The translations under genes and the position numbers were made by a program. A stretch of DNA of 36,578 bases from a candidate division Zixibacteria bacterium RBG_16_53_22. GTDB taxonomy: Bacteria > Zixibacteria > MSB-5A5 > UBA10806. Below the pieces are notes generated by a model. That model saw nothing but the letters and a program-made list of their open reading frames with translations, ran no database searches and was not told where the DNA came from. Each line of letters opens with the position of its first letter. Position 1 is the first letter of the stretch. The stretch spans positions 1-36,578 of the forward strand of contig MEWP01000159.1 in the NCBI GenBank assembly GCA_001775395.1. Direction: 5' to 3'. This document shows positions 10,336-20,787 of this stretch, in pieces.

Positions 10336-11034
10336 GTGAGCGAATTTATCCTATCAGTCAAGAATATTATGAAGAGATTCCCCTGGGGGGAGGGATACCT
10401 GGAAGTCCTGAAGGGAGCCAGCCTGGAAATAGAATCCGGTAAGCTCACCATCCTTTCGGGGCCTTCGGGTTCAGGGAAAAGCACCCTTCTGTACATAATC
10501 GGTGGCCTGGAACGGGCGGAATCAGGTGAAGTGACATTTCAAGGGGAGTTGCTTAACTCCTATAATGATAACAAATTAGATGATTACAGGAATCGCCGGA
10601 TTGGGTTTGTATTCCAGATGCACTACCTGCTTCCCGATTTTACGGCGCTTGAAAATGTAACCATGCCGGCGCTTATCGGGGGGGAGTCGTACGCCGCAGC
10701 CAGAGACAGGGCCTTGTCTCTGTTGAGCGACCTTTCCTTGCTGGAACGACGCGATCATTACCCTAACCAGCTTTCTGGTGGCGAACAGCAAAGGGTAGCC
10801 ATAGCCAGGGCCCTGGTTAATTCGCCGCAGCTGATTCTGGCGGACGAGCCGACCGGAGACCTCGATCGGGAAAACGCCGGACTTCTCTTAAAGTTATTTC
10901 GGAAACTTGTCGACCATACAGGTGTAAGTATATTAGTGGCAACACATGACGCCGAATTGGCGGGGAAGGGCGATATAGCCTATAATCTATATGATGGCAG
11001 AATTATTTGCTCCAAAGGTCTTGCACATGACTAA
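10336..11034 (+). CDS. lolD: lipoprotein-releasing ABC transporter ATP-binding protein LolD
   Basis: Walker [20 protein letters not shown], signature [15 protein letters not shown], Walker [13 protein letters not shown]; downstream of LolC/E. Confidence 0.92.
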   Translation: MSEFILSVKNIMKRFPWGEGYLEVLKGASLEIESGKLTILSGPSGSGKSTLLYIIGGLERAESGEVTFQGELLNSYNDNKLDDYRNRRIGFVFQMHYLLPDFTALENVTMPALIGGESYAAARDRALSLLSDLSLLERRDHYPNQLSGGEQQRVAIARALVNSPQLILADEPTGDLDRENAGLLLKLFRKLVDHTGVSILVATHDAELAGKGDIAYNLYDGRIICSKGLAHD

Positions 11035-11110
11035 TCCTCGTCGCATAATAATAGGTTGGGAACAGAGAATTAGCGTATTAAGTTCAAGTAGATGAGGGAC
11101 AAAAGGTAAG

Positions 11111-11626
11111 ATGCTCTGTCAGGATTGCAATCAAAATGAATCTACGGTTCATTTGACGCAAATAATCAACAATAAGAAGCTGATGCTGAATCTTTGCAAA
11201 GATTGCGCCGAGAAAAGGGGATTCCATTCACCATTCGAACATATGCCTTTCCCGCTGGCGGAACTGGTGACTGGAATGGTGGGGACTGTCAAAGGCTCAT
11301 CGGCTTCCAAAGGGACCAAAAGGGCCCCGAAAGTTAGACGATGCCCTGCTTGTGGGATGTCATTCGAGGATTTTGGAAAGACAGGGCGGTTGGGATGCGG
11401 CGGATGCTATGACGCTTTTCGCAACGAAATGGCCGAGCTTTTGAGAAAGGTTCATGGATCTCCAAAACATCGCGGCAAAGGCAGCATGGAACCCAGCGAA
11501 CTCATGAAGCCTGTCAAAGAAGAGAGACGGCTCAGAGACGAGTTGAAGAAAGCTGTTGCCGACGAGGATTTCGAGAAGGCGGCAAATATCAGGGATCAGA
11601 TCAGGGCATTGCCCGAGGCGGAGTAG
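11111..11626 (+). CDS. mcsA: McsA-like protein (CxxC zinc fingers plus UVR motif)
   Basis: MLCQDC...LCKDC, CPACGMSFEDFGKTGRLGCGGCYDAF, C-terminal LRDELKKAVADEDFEKAANIRDQI; followed by mcsB-clpC. Confidence 0.93.
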   Translation: MLCQDCNQNESTVHLTQIINNKKLMLNLCKDCAEKRGFHSPFEHMPFPLAELVTGMVGTVKGSSASKGTKRAPKVRRCPACGMSFEDFGKTGRLGCGGCYDAFRNEMAELLRKVHGSPKHRGKGSMEPSELMKPVKEERRLRDELKKAVADEDFEKAANIRDQIRALPEAE

Positions 11627-11631
11627 GCGAT

Positions 11632-12702
11632 ATGGCGAAGATTCTGCTTGAAGAAATGGCCAAGAAGCCGGCCCCCTGGCTGAGCGGCAACGGTCCCGAT
11701 TCCGCGGTCGTGTTGTCATCGAGAATTCGTTTGGCGCGGAATATATCGGATTTTCCATTCCCGCCCTCGGCTTCCTCCGATATTCGCGAGAGGATCATAG
11801 ACCTCATGCAAAGCGCCTTTTCGAGGATTCAAAATCTGAAAAAGGGAACATTTTTCCGCTCCGGAGATATTGATAATTTGCATCAGATGTTTCTGGCTGA
11901 AAGGCATCTGATTTCGCCGCAATTCATGATCGACGGAGGCGGCCGGGGCCTATTTATCGATGATAAGGAGAAGATCTCCATCATGCTCAATGAGGAGGAC
12001 CATATCAGGTTGCAGGTTCTTTCATCGGGCATGTCGCTTCATGAGTGTTGGGACCTTGCCAATAAAGTCGATGACGAAATCGGGCGTATTCTGCAGTTCG
12101 ACTATGACGAGGAGTTCGGATTCCTCACCGCCTGTCCGACCAACGTGGGGACCGGCCTGCGGGCATCCCTCCTGATCCACCTACCGGGCCTGGTGCTGAC
12201 CCGCGAGATCGACAATGTCATCAACCGCATCTCGAAGGTCGGCTTGATGGTCAGGGGATTCTATGGCGAGGGCACCGACGTGCTTGGCAACCTTTTCCAG
12301 ATCGCCAACCAGACGACCCTGGGAAGAACCGAGGACGAAGTGATCGACTCCCTCACCAAGATTTCGGCGCAGATCATAGAATACGAGAGAGGCGCGCAGG
12401 AGACGCTTATGAAGGACGCGCCCGAGCAGATAGAGGACAAGGTCTGGCGTTCCTATGGGATATTGATGCACGCCCGGGTGCTGACATCGAACGAGGTTAT
12501 GAACCTGCTTTCGGCGCTCCGGCTGGGGTTGTCCCTGAGCCTTATCGATAAGTTCGATTTCAGGACGTTAAACGAGCTATTGATTATAACTCAGCCCGCG
12601 CATTTGCAGAAATACGTGGGCCGTGAAATGGATACAACCGAGCGCGACATGGTTCGCGCCGACCTGATTAGACAGCGTTTGGCTGACTTTAAGCAGGCTT
12701 GA
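11632..12702 (+). CDS. mcsB: protein arginine kinase McsB
   Basis: VVLSSRIRLARNISDFPFP, NEEDHIRLQ, CPTNVGTGLRASLLIHLPGL; C-terminal RDMVRA matching the McsB RDxxRA motif. Confidence 0.96.
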   Translation: MAKILLEEMAKKPAPWLSGNGPDSAVVLSSRIRLARNISDFPFPPSASSDIRERIIDLMQSAFSRIQNLKKGTFFRSGDIDNLHQMFLAERHLISPQFMIDGGGRGLFIDDKEKISIMLNEEDHIRLQVLSSGMSLHECWDLANKVDDEIGRILQFDYDEEFGFLTACPTNVGTGLRASLLIHLPGLVLTREIDNVINRISKVGLMVRGFYGEGTDVLGNLFQIANQTTLGRTEDEVIDSLTKISAQIIEYERGAQETLMKDAPEQIEDKVWRSYGILMHARVLTSNEVMNLLSALRLGLSLSLIDKFDFRTLNELLIITQPAHLQKYVGREMDTTERDMVRADLIRQRLADFKQA

Positions 12703-12719
12703 GTTTTTAGAAAGGTGTA

Positions 12720-15197
12720 ATGACGATGAACGAGATGTTCACCGAAAGAGCGCGAAAAGCAATCGAATTTGCCCGCGATGAGGCCGCCAGGCTCAAGCAT
12801 GATTATATCGGGACCGAGCATCTACTTCTGGGGCTGGTTCGTCTCGGTGAGGGCATGGCCATAGAGATCTTGAGGAATATCGGCATAGAGTTGGGCGAGT
12901 TGAAAGGATCTGTCGAGGAGATAGTGCAACCCTCGGGCGGGACCATGCAGATGGGGCAATTGCCCCTGACCGCCAGGGCCAAGAAGACCCTCGAGGTCTC
13001 CGGTAACGAGGCCCGAGCCCTCAAATCCAAGGATATCGACACCGAGCATATCCTTCTGGCCCTTCTGAAGGACGAGGAAGGAGTGGCGGCGCAGGTGCTC
13101 TCTATGTACGATGTCGATTATAAAGAGGCCTATGAGGAGCTTCGCAATATCCAGACCGGGAAGCCGTCGGCGTTTGGCCACAAGCGCAAGAAATCCAAGA
13201 CGCCGGCGCTCGACCATTTCGGCCGCGATTTGACCGAATTGGCCCGTCGCTCGCAACTTGATCCGATTATCGGCCGCGAGAACGAGATCGAGAGGGTCAC
13301 CCAGATTCTATCTCGCCGCAAGAAGAACAATCCGGTGTTAATCGGCGAGCCGGGTGTCGGTAAGACTGCGATCGCCGAGGGGTTGGCCCAGCGCATTGTC
13401 GAGGGCAAGGTTCCGCAGGTGCTCGAGGATAAGAGAATCGTGACGCTCGATATGGCCTCGCTGGTGGCCGGCACCAAATATCGCGGTCAGTTTGAGGAGC
13501 GCCTCAAGGCGGTTATGAATGAAATTTTAAATTCCAAAGATGTCATTATTTTCATAGACGAGTTGCATACCATAGTCGGGGCCGGCGGCGCCGAGGGTTC
13601 GCTCGATGCCTCCAATATTTTCAAGCCGGCTCTGTCGCGGGGTGAGTTGCAGTGTATCGGCGCCACGACTCTCAATGAGTATCGCAAATATATCGAGAAG
13701 GATGGCGCCCTCGACCGCAGGTTCCAGACTGTCATGATCGATCCCCCGACGACGCAGGACACCATAAAGATCCTCAAGGGCCTGCGCGAGAAATACGAGG
13801 AACATCACAAAGTGATCATCACCGATGATGCGATAGACGCCGCCGTCCACCTCTCGGACCGATACATATCCGGCAAATTCCAGCCCGACAAGGCGATCGA
13901 TATTATCGATGAAGCCGGTTCGAGAGCGCATTTGACCGCATTCACCAAGCCTGAGATATTCGGCAAGCTCGAGGACGAGGTGATCGAATATGGCAAACAG
14001 AAAGAACAAGCCGTAAAGAACCAGGAATTCGAAAAAGCCGCCCAGATGCGCGATACCATCAAGCTGAAAAAGGAAGAGCTCGAGAGATTGAAACGGGAGT
14101 GGGAGGAGAAGAGAAATAAGGAGAGAACCGAACTCAAATCGGATGATATTTCTATCGTCATTTCCAAGATGACAGGTATTCCATTGTTTAAATTGGAAGA
14201 GAAAGAATCGCAAAAGCTGCTGCGCATGGAGGATGAGCTTAGCAAGCGCGTGGTCGGCCAGGAAGAGGCTATCCACGCTATCTCCAAGGCCATTCGCCGA
14301 ACCAGGGCGGGATTGAAGGATCCACATCGCCCGATCGGCTCATTCATCTTCCTCGGTCCCACCGGCGTGGGGAAGACGGAGTTGGCCAAGGTTCTTTCGG
14401 AGTTCCTGTTCGAGGACCAGGATGCCATGGTCAGGATAGATATGTCGGAATATATGGAGAAATTCGCGGTCTCCAGGTTGATCGGCGCGCCTCCCGGATA
14501 TGTTGGCTACGAGGAGGGCGGCCAGTTGACCGAGAAGGTTCGCCGCAAGCCATATTCAGTGGTGCTTCTCGACGAGATCGAGAAGGCCCATCCCGAGGTT
14601 TTCAATATCCTGCTGCAAATGCTCGACGATGGCCAGTTGACCGATTCGTTCGGGCGCAAAGTCGATTTCCGCAACACGGTCGTCATTATGACCTCGAACA
14701 TGGGCACACGCGAGGCCCGCGTTGGCAAATCGCTTGGATTCCAGCATGCGGGTATCCAGACCGACTATGAGAAAATGAAAGGCCGCATCATTGATGAGAT
14801 GAAACGGACCTTCAATCCCGAGCTTATCAACCGTATCGATGAGACGATCATTTTCCACGCGCTGGAACGACACCATATCATGGCCATCATCGATATTCTC
14901 CTCAAGGATATTCTTAAGCGGATGGAGGACAAGGCTATCACAGTTGAGCTTCGCCCCGACGCCAGGGAATTCCTGACCGATAAGGGCTGGGACCCGAGTT
15001 TCGGCGCCAGGCCATTGAAGAGAGCGTTGCAACGGCATCTCGAGGACCCGTTGGCCGAGGAGATTCTGCGCGGCGAGTACACCTCAAACTGCCACGTGAT
15101 AGTTACCAAGCACGAGCTCGAGGACAAGCTTCATTTCGAAATCGTCCCCAGGAAGATGGGCGAGATCGAAGAGGAAACATCGAGGGCCGGCAAGTAG
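12720..15197 (+). CDS. clpC: ATP-dependent Clp protease ATP-binding subunit ClpC
   Basis: Clp N-domain repeats, two AAA modules ([29 protein letters not shown]), central UVR motif [13 protein letters not shown]; alternative start at 12726. Confidence 0.96.
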   Translation: MTMNEMFTERARKAIEFARDEAARLKHDYIGTEHLLLGLVRLGEGMAIEILRNIGIELGELKGSVEEIVQPSGGTMQMGQLPLTARAKKTLEVSGNEARALKSKDIDTEHILLALLKDEEGVAAQVLSMYDVDYKEAYEELRNIQTGKPSAFGHKRKKSKTPALDHFGRDLTELARRSQLDPIIGRENEIERVTQILSRRKKNNPVLIGEPGVGKTAIAEGLAQRIVEGKVPQVLEDKRIVTLDMASLVAGTKYRGQFEERLKAVMNEILNSKDVIIFIDELHTIVGAGGAEGSLDASNIFKPALSRGELQCIGATTLNEYRKYIEKDGALDRRFQTVMIDPPTTQDTIKILKGLREKYEEHHKVIITDDAIDAAVHLSDRYISGKFQPDKAIDIIDEAGSRAHLTAFTKPEIFGKLEDEVIEYGKQKEQAVKNQEFEKAAQMRDTIKLKKEELERLKREWEEKRNKERTELKSDDISIVISKMTGIPLFKLEEKESQKLLRMEDELSKRVVGQEEAIHAISKAIRRTRAGLKDPHRPIGSFIFLGPTGVGKTELAKVLSEFLFEDQDAMVRIDMSEYMEKFAVSRLIGAPPGYVGYEEGGQLTEKVRRKPYSVVLLDEIEKAHPEVFNILLQMLDDGQLTDSFGRKVDFRNTVVIMTSNMGTREARVGKSLGFQHAGIQTDYEKMKGRIIDEMKRTFNPELINRIDETIIFHALERHHIMAIIDILLKDILKRMEDKAITVELRPDAREFLTDKGWDPSFGARPLKRALQRHLEDPLAEEILRGEYTSNCHVIVTKHELEDKLHFEIVPRKMGEIEEETSRAGK

Positions 15198-15220
15198 AGC
15201 TTCTGAGACGACATCTTAAG

Positions 15221-15256
15221 CCCCGGTATCTATCTTGGTAGATGTCGGGGTTTTTT
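15221..15256 (+). terminator. intrinsic terminator after clpC
   Basis: CCCCGGTATCTA-tcttgg-TAGATGTCGGGG stem (two G-U wobbles) followed by TTTTTT. Confidence 0.85.
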
Positions 15257-15330
15257 CTTGGCCAAACGGAAGATTGAATATGTGAGATTTCCCGTAACAT
15301 TCCCTCCCGAATTTTGTATATTACATAATT

Positions 15331-17322
15331 ATGGCGGAATTTAAATTACGTTCCAATTTTCAACCGATGGGGGACCAGCCACAGGCAATCGCGGAGCTCA
15401 CCGAGGGCCTGGCTCGGGGCGACCGATATCAAACTCTGCTTGGTGTCACCGGCTCCGGCAAGACATTCACAATGGCCAATGTCATTGCCAATAGCGGCCT
15501 GCCAACACTGGTTATATCGCATAACAAGACCCTGGCGGCTCAGCTTTTCGGCGAGTTGAAAGGCTTTTTCCCCGAAAACGCAGTTGAGTTCTTTATCAGC
15601 TACTACGACTACTACCAGCCCGAGGCCTATATTCCTACCACCGACGTTTATATCGAGAAGGACACCTCCATAAACGATGATATCGACCGCCTGCGTCTGC
15701 GGGCGACATCGTCATTGTTCGAACGCGATGATGTCATAATCGTGGCCTCGGTTTCGTGTATCTACGGCCTCGGCTCCCCGACTGACTATAAGGAAATGCT
15801 TGTCCACCTGGAGCAGGGCCTGCACTACGACCGCGACAAGCTTCTCAAGGACCTGATCGAAATCCACTACGTGCGCAACGATATCGAGTTCGGCCGCGGC
15901 CATTTCCGGGTGCGCGGTGACGTGATCGAGATTCATCCCGCCTACGAGGAAGAGGCGGTGCGGGTCGAATATTTTGGCGATGAGATCGAGCGGATTACGA
16001 TAGTCAACATTGTCGACGGGCATGTTCTGGCACACAAGAATAAGCATTTTATATATCCGGCCAGACATTTCGTGACCGAGCCGGAGAACCTGGTCCGCGC
16101 CGTCAGCGCCATCGAAATCGAACTCGAGGAACGCCTGAAATTCTTCAAAGATAACGGCAAGCTCCTCGAGGCCCAGCGGCTGGAAATGCGCACCCGTTAC
16201 GATATCGAAATGATGCGCGAAATCGGTTTCTGCTCGGGGATAGAGAATTATTCCAGGCACATTTCGGGTAGGCAGGAGGGCGATCCGCCCTATACTCTTC
16301 TGGATTATTTCCCCAAGAACTACCTGACCATCATTGATGAATCACATCAAACGGTGCCGCAGATCCGTGGCATGTTTCACGGTGACCGATCCCGCAAGGA
16401 GACGCTGGTGGAGTATGGTTTCAGGCTGCCCTCGGCGCTGGATAACCGTCCGCTCTTTTTTGAGGAGTTCGAACAGAAAACGCATCGGATGATTTTCGTC
16501 TCGGCTACGCCGGCCGATTACGAACTGGAGAAAAGCGGCGGCGTGGTGGTCGAGCAGATCATTAGGCCCACCGGCCTGGTTGACCCGATCATAATCATGA
16601 AGCCGATCGCCACCCAGGTGGATGACCTTATCGAGCAGATCAAGGTCCGCACGGCGCGAGGGGAGAGGGTGCTTGTCACCACGTTGACCAAGCGGATGTC
16701 GGAGGACCTGACCGACTATCTTCAGAACCTCGGGATCAAGGCGCGCTATTTGCACTCGGAAATTGATGCTATCGACCGTGTAGAGATACTCCGCGACCTG
16801 CGGCTGGCGGAATTCGACGTGCTTATCGGCATAAACCTATTGCGTGAGGGTCTCGACCTGCCGGAGGTGTCGCTGGTAGCCATACTCGATGCCGACAAGG
16901 AGGGATTCCTGCGCTCGGAGAGATCGCTGATTCAGACTGCCGGGCGCGCCGCTCGAAACAGGGCCGGTGAGGTCATTCTTTATGCCGATGAGGCCACCGA
17001 TTCGATCAGGCGGGCGGTGCATGAAACCGAGAGGCGTCGAAAGATTCAGCTTGAATATAATGAGAAGCATGGTATCACTCCCCAGACAATCTTCAAGACT
17101 CGCGAGGAGATTCTTCGCGCAACGGCGTTTGCCGATGCCAAGACCGCGCCGCCGGAGATTTCGGCCGAGAACGAGATCGACGCGGTGGCCAAGCTCGAAT
17201 ATGAGGAAAGGATGCGCGCCCTGGAGCGAATGATGAAGCAGGCCGCCAAAGATATGCAGTTCGAAAAAGCGGCTCAACTGCGCGACGAAATTTCGCGCCT
17301 GCGGAAAGTGGTGGGAAGATGA
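15331..17322 (+). CDS. uvrB: excinuclease ABC subunit UvrB
   Basis: [78 protein letters not shown]-terminal UVR motif. Confidence 0.98.
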   Translation: MAEFKLRSNFQPMGDQPQAIAELTEGLARGDRYQTLLGVTGSGKTFTMANVIANSGLPTLVISHNKTLAAQLFGELKGFFPENAVEFFISYYDYYQPEAYIPTTDVYIEKDTSINDDIDRLRLRATSSLFERDDVIIVASVSCIYGLGSPTDYKEMLVHLEQGLHYDRDKLLKDLIEIHYVRNDIEFGRGHFRVRGDVIEIHPAYEEEAVRVEYFGDEIERITIVNIVDGHVLAHKNKHFIYPARHFVTEPENLVRAVSAIEIELEERLKFFKDNGKLLEAQRLEMRTRYDIEMMREIGFCSGIENYSRHISGRQEGDPPYTLLDYFPKNYLTIIDESHQTVPQIRGMFHGDRSRKETLVEYGFRLPSALDNRPLFFEEFEQKTHRMIFVSATPADYELEKSGGVVVEQIIRPTGLVDPIIIMKPIATQVDDLIEQIKVRTARGERVLVTTLTKRMSEDLTDYLQNLGIKARYLHSEIDAIDRVEILRDLRLAEFDVLIGINLLREGLDLPEVSLVAILDADKEGFLRSERSLIQTAGRAARNRAGEVILYADEATDSIRRAVHETERRRKIQLEYNEKHGITPQTIFKTREEILRATAFADAKTAPPEISAENEIDAVAKLEYEERMRALERMMKQAAKDMQFEKAAQLRDEISRLRKVVGR

Positions 17323-18215
17323 TAAGACAATATTTGAGATTGGCGGCCGCGGTTTGTCTTGCTGGGATCGTAATTTCCTGCGGAAAAACCGGCGTGGAAC
17401 CGATTATGGACTCGAACGATTTCGACGCCATATACAATATCATCCGATATGACTGGCCGGATGCGTTTAATATCGATCTTATCGATTTCTCCGTGCCGGA
17501 TACCACGAACCTTCTCGCCGGGCCGTTTCAGCCTATTTATTTCTGGCGCCGGCTAGACACTGATACGCAGGGAGTCGACATTCAAATTCATGAGCCTGAG
17601 CCTGATGACTCTCTGGGAACGGTGCGCTGGGCCGATGTCACATTCTGCAAGAATTTCCGAGGCTCGCTCGAAATTATTGCGATTGACACATCGAATGGTG
17701 GCCAAGACGAGGTCAGGCTCTCCAAGCCGTTTAATTTGACCGGGTATATCGATGCCATATTCGAAAAAGTCGGATTTGACTATAATACCCGTCGCGGATG
17801 GAAATTAAGCAGGATTGCGGATACGTTCTATGATGGCGGGGGGCCGTCGCTCGCGTTTAGTTACCGACCTGCCAGTCAGCCCGATTTAATATACGGACGC
17901 ATCGATATTCCAATAAATGTCACAGCTCTTCCGGAACTGGACCCCGGCGATTCGATGGTGGTGAGAATCCTGACCAGCAACTCGGACCATAAGGTTACCA
18001 TAAGATATAATTCGCCGGTAGGCATGGTAGCCCGATATGCGGCATTCGATAGCGCCTCGACCAACGGCGCGTATTTCAGCGCCGGCTTTGTAGTGCCATC
18101 TGGGCGAAGATTTGAACATCTACTCCTCGACATCTTGTCTATTGAATCGCTGAGTGATACAGTCGGTTACAGCGCGACATCTCGTGGAGCCATATTTCGG
18201 GTTGACAGAAATTAA
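17319..18215 (+). CDS. hypothetical lipoprotein
   Basis: Hydrophobic signal plus lipobox-like AGIVISC; overlaps uvrB stop; no family recognised. Confidence 0.65.
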   Translation: MIRQYLRLAAAVCLAGIVISCGKTGVEPIMDSNDFDAIYNIIRYDWPDAFNIDLIDFSVPDTTNLLAGPFQPIYFWRRLDTDTQGVDIQIHEPEPDDSLGTVRWADVTFCKNFRGSLEIIAIDTSNGGQDEVRLSKPFNLTGYIDAIFEKVGFDYNTRRGWKLSRIADTFYDGGGPSLAFSYRPASQPDLIYGRIDIPINVTALPELDPGDSMVVRILTSNSDHKVTIRYNSPVGMVARYAAFDSASTNGAYFSAGFVVPSGRRFEHLLLDILSIESLSDTVGYSATSRGAIFRVDRN

Positions 18216-18312
18216 GGAAATAAGCGGAACATGGTCCCTTCCCGAAATCGACCAAGAATTCGCTTTATTTGAAAAATGAAAATTATTATATTTCAGCCAT
18301 TGGAGGAAATTT

Positions 18313-18501
18313 ATGGCAAAGAGACAATCGTTTGCGGATAAGGCCAGCAAGAAAAAACACGTAGTTAATTGCCAGGTGTGCGGAAGCCCCATAACACCGA
18401 CAGCGTTCATCTTGCCGCTGAATACCGATGCCGGCTCAGTTAAGTATAAAAGAAGCATAGTAGGTATCTGCAAGTGCAACCATAAGAAATACTACGGATA
18501 A
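18313..18501 (+). CDS. small basic Cys-rich protein (zinc-ribbon-like, 62 aa)
   Basis: GGAGG ribosome-binding site upstream (about 18302); CQVCGSPIT...ICKCNHKKYYG CxxC/CxC pattern; Lys-rich. Confidence 0.7.
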   Translation: MAKRQSFADKASKKKHVVNCQVCGSPITPTAFILPLNTDAGSVKYKRSIVGICKCNHKKYYG

Positions 18502-18505
18502 TATT

Positions 18506-18588
18506 AAGTTTCAGACGCACAAGCGCTTAACTGGCAACTTGGGCCTCCATTCGTCCGTTTGACGAGCAAGTAGCTTGTGAAACTTTTT
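18506..18588 (+). terminator. Nested stem-loop with U-tract; terminator or structured 3' RNA
   Basis: AAGTTT/AAACTT, CACAAGC/GCTTGTG, ACTTG/CAAGT, TCGTC/GACGA stack in order around a cgttt loop and end in a run of T, directly after a stop codon. Confidence 0.6.
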
Positions 18589-18597
18589 ACAAATAGG

Positions 18598-18625
18598 TTG
18601 ACATTGGCGTTAAGGTAATTATATT
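18598..18625 (+). promoter_or_regulatory. putative sigma70-type promoter for the ferredoxin oxidoreductase operon
   Basis: TTGACA (18598-18603), 16-nt spacer, TATATT (18620-18625), about 47 nt before the next ATG. Confidence 0.5.
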
Positions 18626-18671
18626 CCCTTTACCAGTCAAAATTCTCAATAAGGCCCGGGGAGGATTTCGA

Positions 18672-18875
18672 ATGCCGAAAATACAAGTCAATACTGCGCG
18701 CTGCAAGGGATGCGAATTGTGTATCCCGGCGTGCCCGAAGGACGTCATTGGACTTTCGAAAACCTTTTCCTCTACCGGATACTATCCGGCCACGATGGTT
18801 AAGCCGGAGGCTTGCAACGGCTGCAAACTGTGCGCTTACGTGTGCCCCGACGTTGCCATTACCGTGTACAAATAG
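18672..18875 (+). CDS. 4Fe-4S ferredoxin, delta subunit of 2-oxoacid:ferredoxin oxidoreductase
   Basis: Two CxxCxxCxxxC motifs: CKGCELCIPACPKD and CNGCKLCAYVCPD; operon context. Confidence 0.92.
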   Translation: MPKIQVNTARCKGCELCIPACPKDVIGLSKTFSSTGYYPATMVKPEACNGCKLCAYVCPDVAITVYK

Positions 18876-18887
18876 GAAGGGTTGACA

Positions 18888-19976
18888 ATGTCTGAAAAGC
18901 TTTTCATGAAAGGCAACGAGGCCCTGGCGGAGGGCGCCGTTAGAGCCGGTTGCCGTTTTTTTGCTGGATACCCGATAACGCCGCAAAATGAAGTGCCGGA
19001 ATATATGTCATGGCGCCTGCCGGAGGTCGGCGGCACGTTCATTCAAGCCGAATCAGAAGTGGCCGCCATCAATATGCTGTTCGGCGCCTCTGCCGTCGGC
19101 ACCAGGACTATGACGTCATCGTCGTCGCCCGGGATCAGTTTGAAGCAGGAGGGCATTTCTTATTGCGCCTCGGCTGAGTTGCCCATTTTCTATTCGAACA
19201 TCGTTCGCGGTGGGCCGGGGCTGGGCAATATTGCACCCGCCCAGGGCGACTACTTCCAGTCCACTCGGGGTGGTGGTCACGGCGACTACCGCGTATTCGT
19301 AATGGCCCCTAAGAGCGTCTCCGAGATGGCAAATTTCCCTCGCAAATGCTATGAGGTCGCATTCAAATACCGCATACCAACAATGATATTAGCTGACGGT
19401 ATCCTGGGGCAGATGATGGAGCCGTTGGAATTCGATTTCGAGCCGATCGATCCAAATACTCTGCCATTGCCGAGTTGGGCCCTGCGCGGCACCAACGGCG
19501 GCGAACGTCGCACCGTGAAATCGTACGACCTCAGGCCAAGCGCCATGGAAGCCTGGAATTTCCGGCTCGAAAAAAAGTATAACGAGATAATCGAAAAAGA
19601 GGTCAAATTCGAGACTGTCAAAATAGAGGACGCCGATATAATCCTGGCTGCCTATGGAACCGCCGCCAGGATCTGCGAATCGGCTCTGATGCTTGGCCGG
19701 CGCGAGGGTTTGAAGATCGGCCTGGTGCGCCCCATCACGGTTTGGCCTTTCCCGACGCAGGTATTTAGAGACCTGGCCAGGCGGGTCAGGAAATTCCTTG
19801 TGGTTGAAATGAGCCTGGGTCAATTTGTCGAGGATGTCCAACTTTCCATAAATGGCAAGGCCGAGATTCACCTGCACAAGCGCCCCGCCGGGGGAATCCC
19901 CACTGGCGAGGAAGTTCTCGAGGTTACCAGGAAGGTATTGGCGGGCGACGAATCCAAGGTCTTTGCCAGGCCATAA
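18888..19976 (+). CDS. 2-oxoacid:ferredoxin oxidoreductase alpha subunit (KorA/VorB-like)
   Basis: MKGNEALAEGAVRAGCRFFAGYPITPQNEVPEYMSWRLP...TSSSSPGISLKQEGISY; start could be 18882 or 18888. Confidence 0.9.
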   Translation: MSEKLFMKGNEALAEGAVRAGCRFFAGYPITPQNEVPEYMSWRLPEVGGTFIQAESEVAAINMLFGASAVGTRTMTSSSSPGISLKQEGISYCASAELPIFYSNIVRGGPGLGNIAPAQGDYFQSTRGGGHGDYRVFVMAPKSVSEMANFPRKCYEVAFKYRIPTMILADGILGQMMEPLEFDFEPIDPNTLPLPSWALRGTNGGERRTVKSYDLRPSAMEAWNFRLEKKYNEIIEKEVKFETVKIEDADIILAAYGTAARICESALMLGRREGLKIGLVRPITVWPFPTQVFRDLARRVRKFLVVEMSLGQFVEDVQLSINGKAEIHLHKRPAGGIPTGEEVLEVTRKVLAGDESKVFARP

Positions 19977-19992
19977 GGAATTGGAGAATATA

Positions 19993-20787
19993 ATGGAAAA
20001 AATAGTATTTGAGCAAACTTCGGGTTTGACCGACGTGCCCATGCGCTATTGCCCGGGGTGCGGTCATGGAATCGTGCATCGGCTGGTCGCGGAATGTTTT
20101 ACCGAACTCGGCATGAAGGAAAAGACGATCGGCGTGGCTCCGGTGGGATGTTCTGTTTTCGCCGACGAGTATTTCAATGTCGACATGATCCAGGGCGCTC
20201 ATGGTCGGGGTCCGGCGATTGCGACCGGTATCAAGCGCAACAGGCCGGAATGTCTTGTTTTCTCGTACCAGGGCGACGGCGACCTGGCCTCGATCGGCAT
20301 GGCCGAAACGATCCACGCTGCCGCTCGATCCGAGAATATCACGATCATCTTTATCAACAACGCCATCTATGGCATGACCGGCGGGCAGATGGCCCCCACT
20401 ACTCTGATCGGCATGAAATCATCGACCTCGCCCTATGGACGCACGATTGCCGCCAACGGTTATCCTATCAGAGTCTGCGAGCTCCTGGCGGCCCTCGATG
20501 GACCGGTATTCCTTGAAAGGACATCGGTTGACAAGCCTGCCGCCGTGGTCAAGACCAAGAAAGCAATCAGGCGAGCCTTTCAGTACCAGATTGAGAAGAG
20601 GGGTTTTACGCTGGTCGAGATCCTATCGCAATGCCCTACCGATTGGGCCATGCAGCCATTGCAGTCACTCGAGAGAATCAGAAACGAGATGATCCCTTAT
20701 TTCCCCCTGGGCGTCTATAAAGAACCAGCCGACTCAAAATCGTCCGTCATGTCCGATGAGCCGGTGGTCGCCGAGAAGAAGGAGTAA
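19993..20787 (+). CDS. 2-oxoacid:ferredoxin oxidoreductase beta subunit (TPP-binding)
   Basis: RYCPGCGHGIVHRLVAE, HGRGPAIATGIKR, YQGDGDLASIGMAETIHAAARSENITIIFINNAIYGMTGGQMAPTT; ATG 19993 preferred over track start 19852. Confidence 0.92.
   Translation: MEKIVFEQTSGLTDVPMRYCPGCGHGIVHRLVAECFTELGMKEKTIGVAPVGCSVFADEYFNVDMIQGAHGRGPAIATGIKRNRPECLVFSYQGDGDLASIGMAETIHAAARSENITIIFINNAIYGMTGGQMAPTTLIGMKSSTSPYGRTIAANGYPIRVCELLAALDGPVFLERTSVDKPAAVVKTKKAIRRAFQYQIEKRGFTLVEILSQCPTDWAMQPLQSLERIRNEMIPYFPLGVYKEPADSKSSVMSDEPVVAEKKE

Noticed and set aside
13527-14327. Long antisense ORF (266 aa) opposite clpC, and similar antisense ORFs throughout
   Set aside because: Lies entirely opposite a highly conserved gene; low-complexity composition and no family signature, so it is a codon-bias artefact
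18506-18588. Possible tRNA
   Set aside because: Length fits but there is no T-loop consensus (GTTCRA), no anticodon arm arrangement and no CCA-ready acceptor; it is a single nested hairpin
20049-20516. 155-aa ORF in an alternate frame within the beta subunit gene
   Set aside because: Fully overlaps a confidently assigned TPP-binding subunit; sequence is Arg/Cys/His-rich frameshift-type
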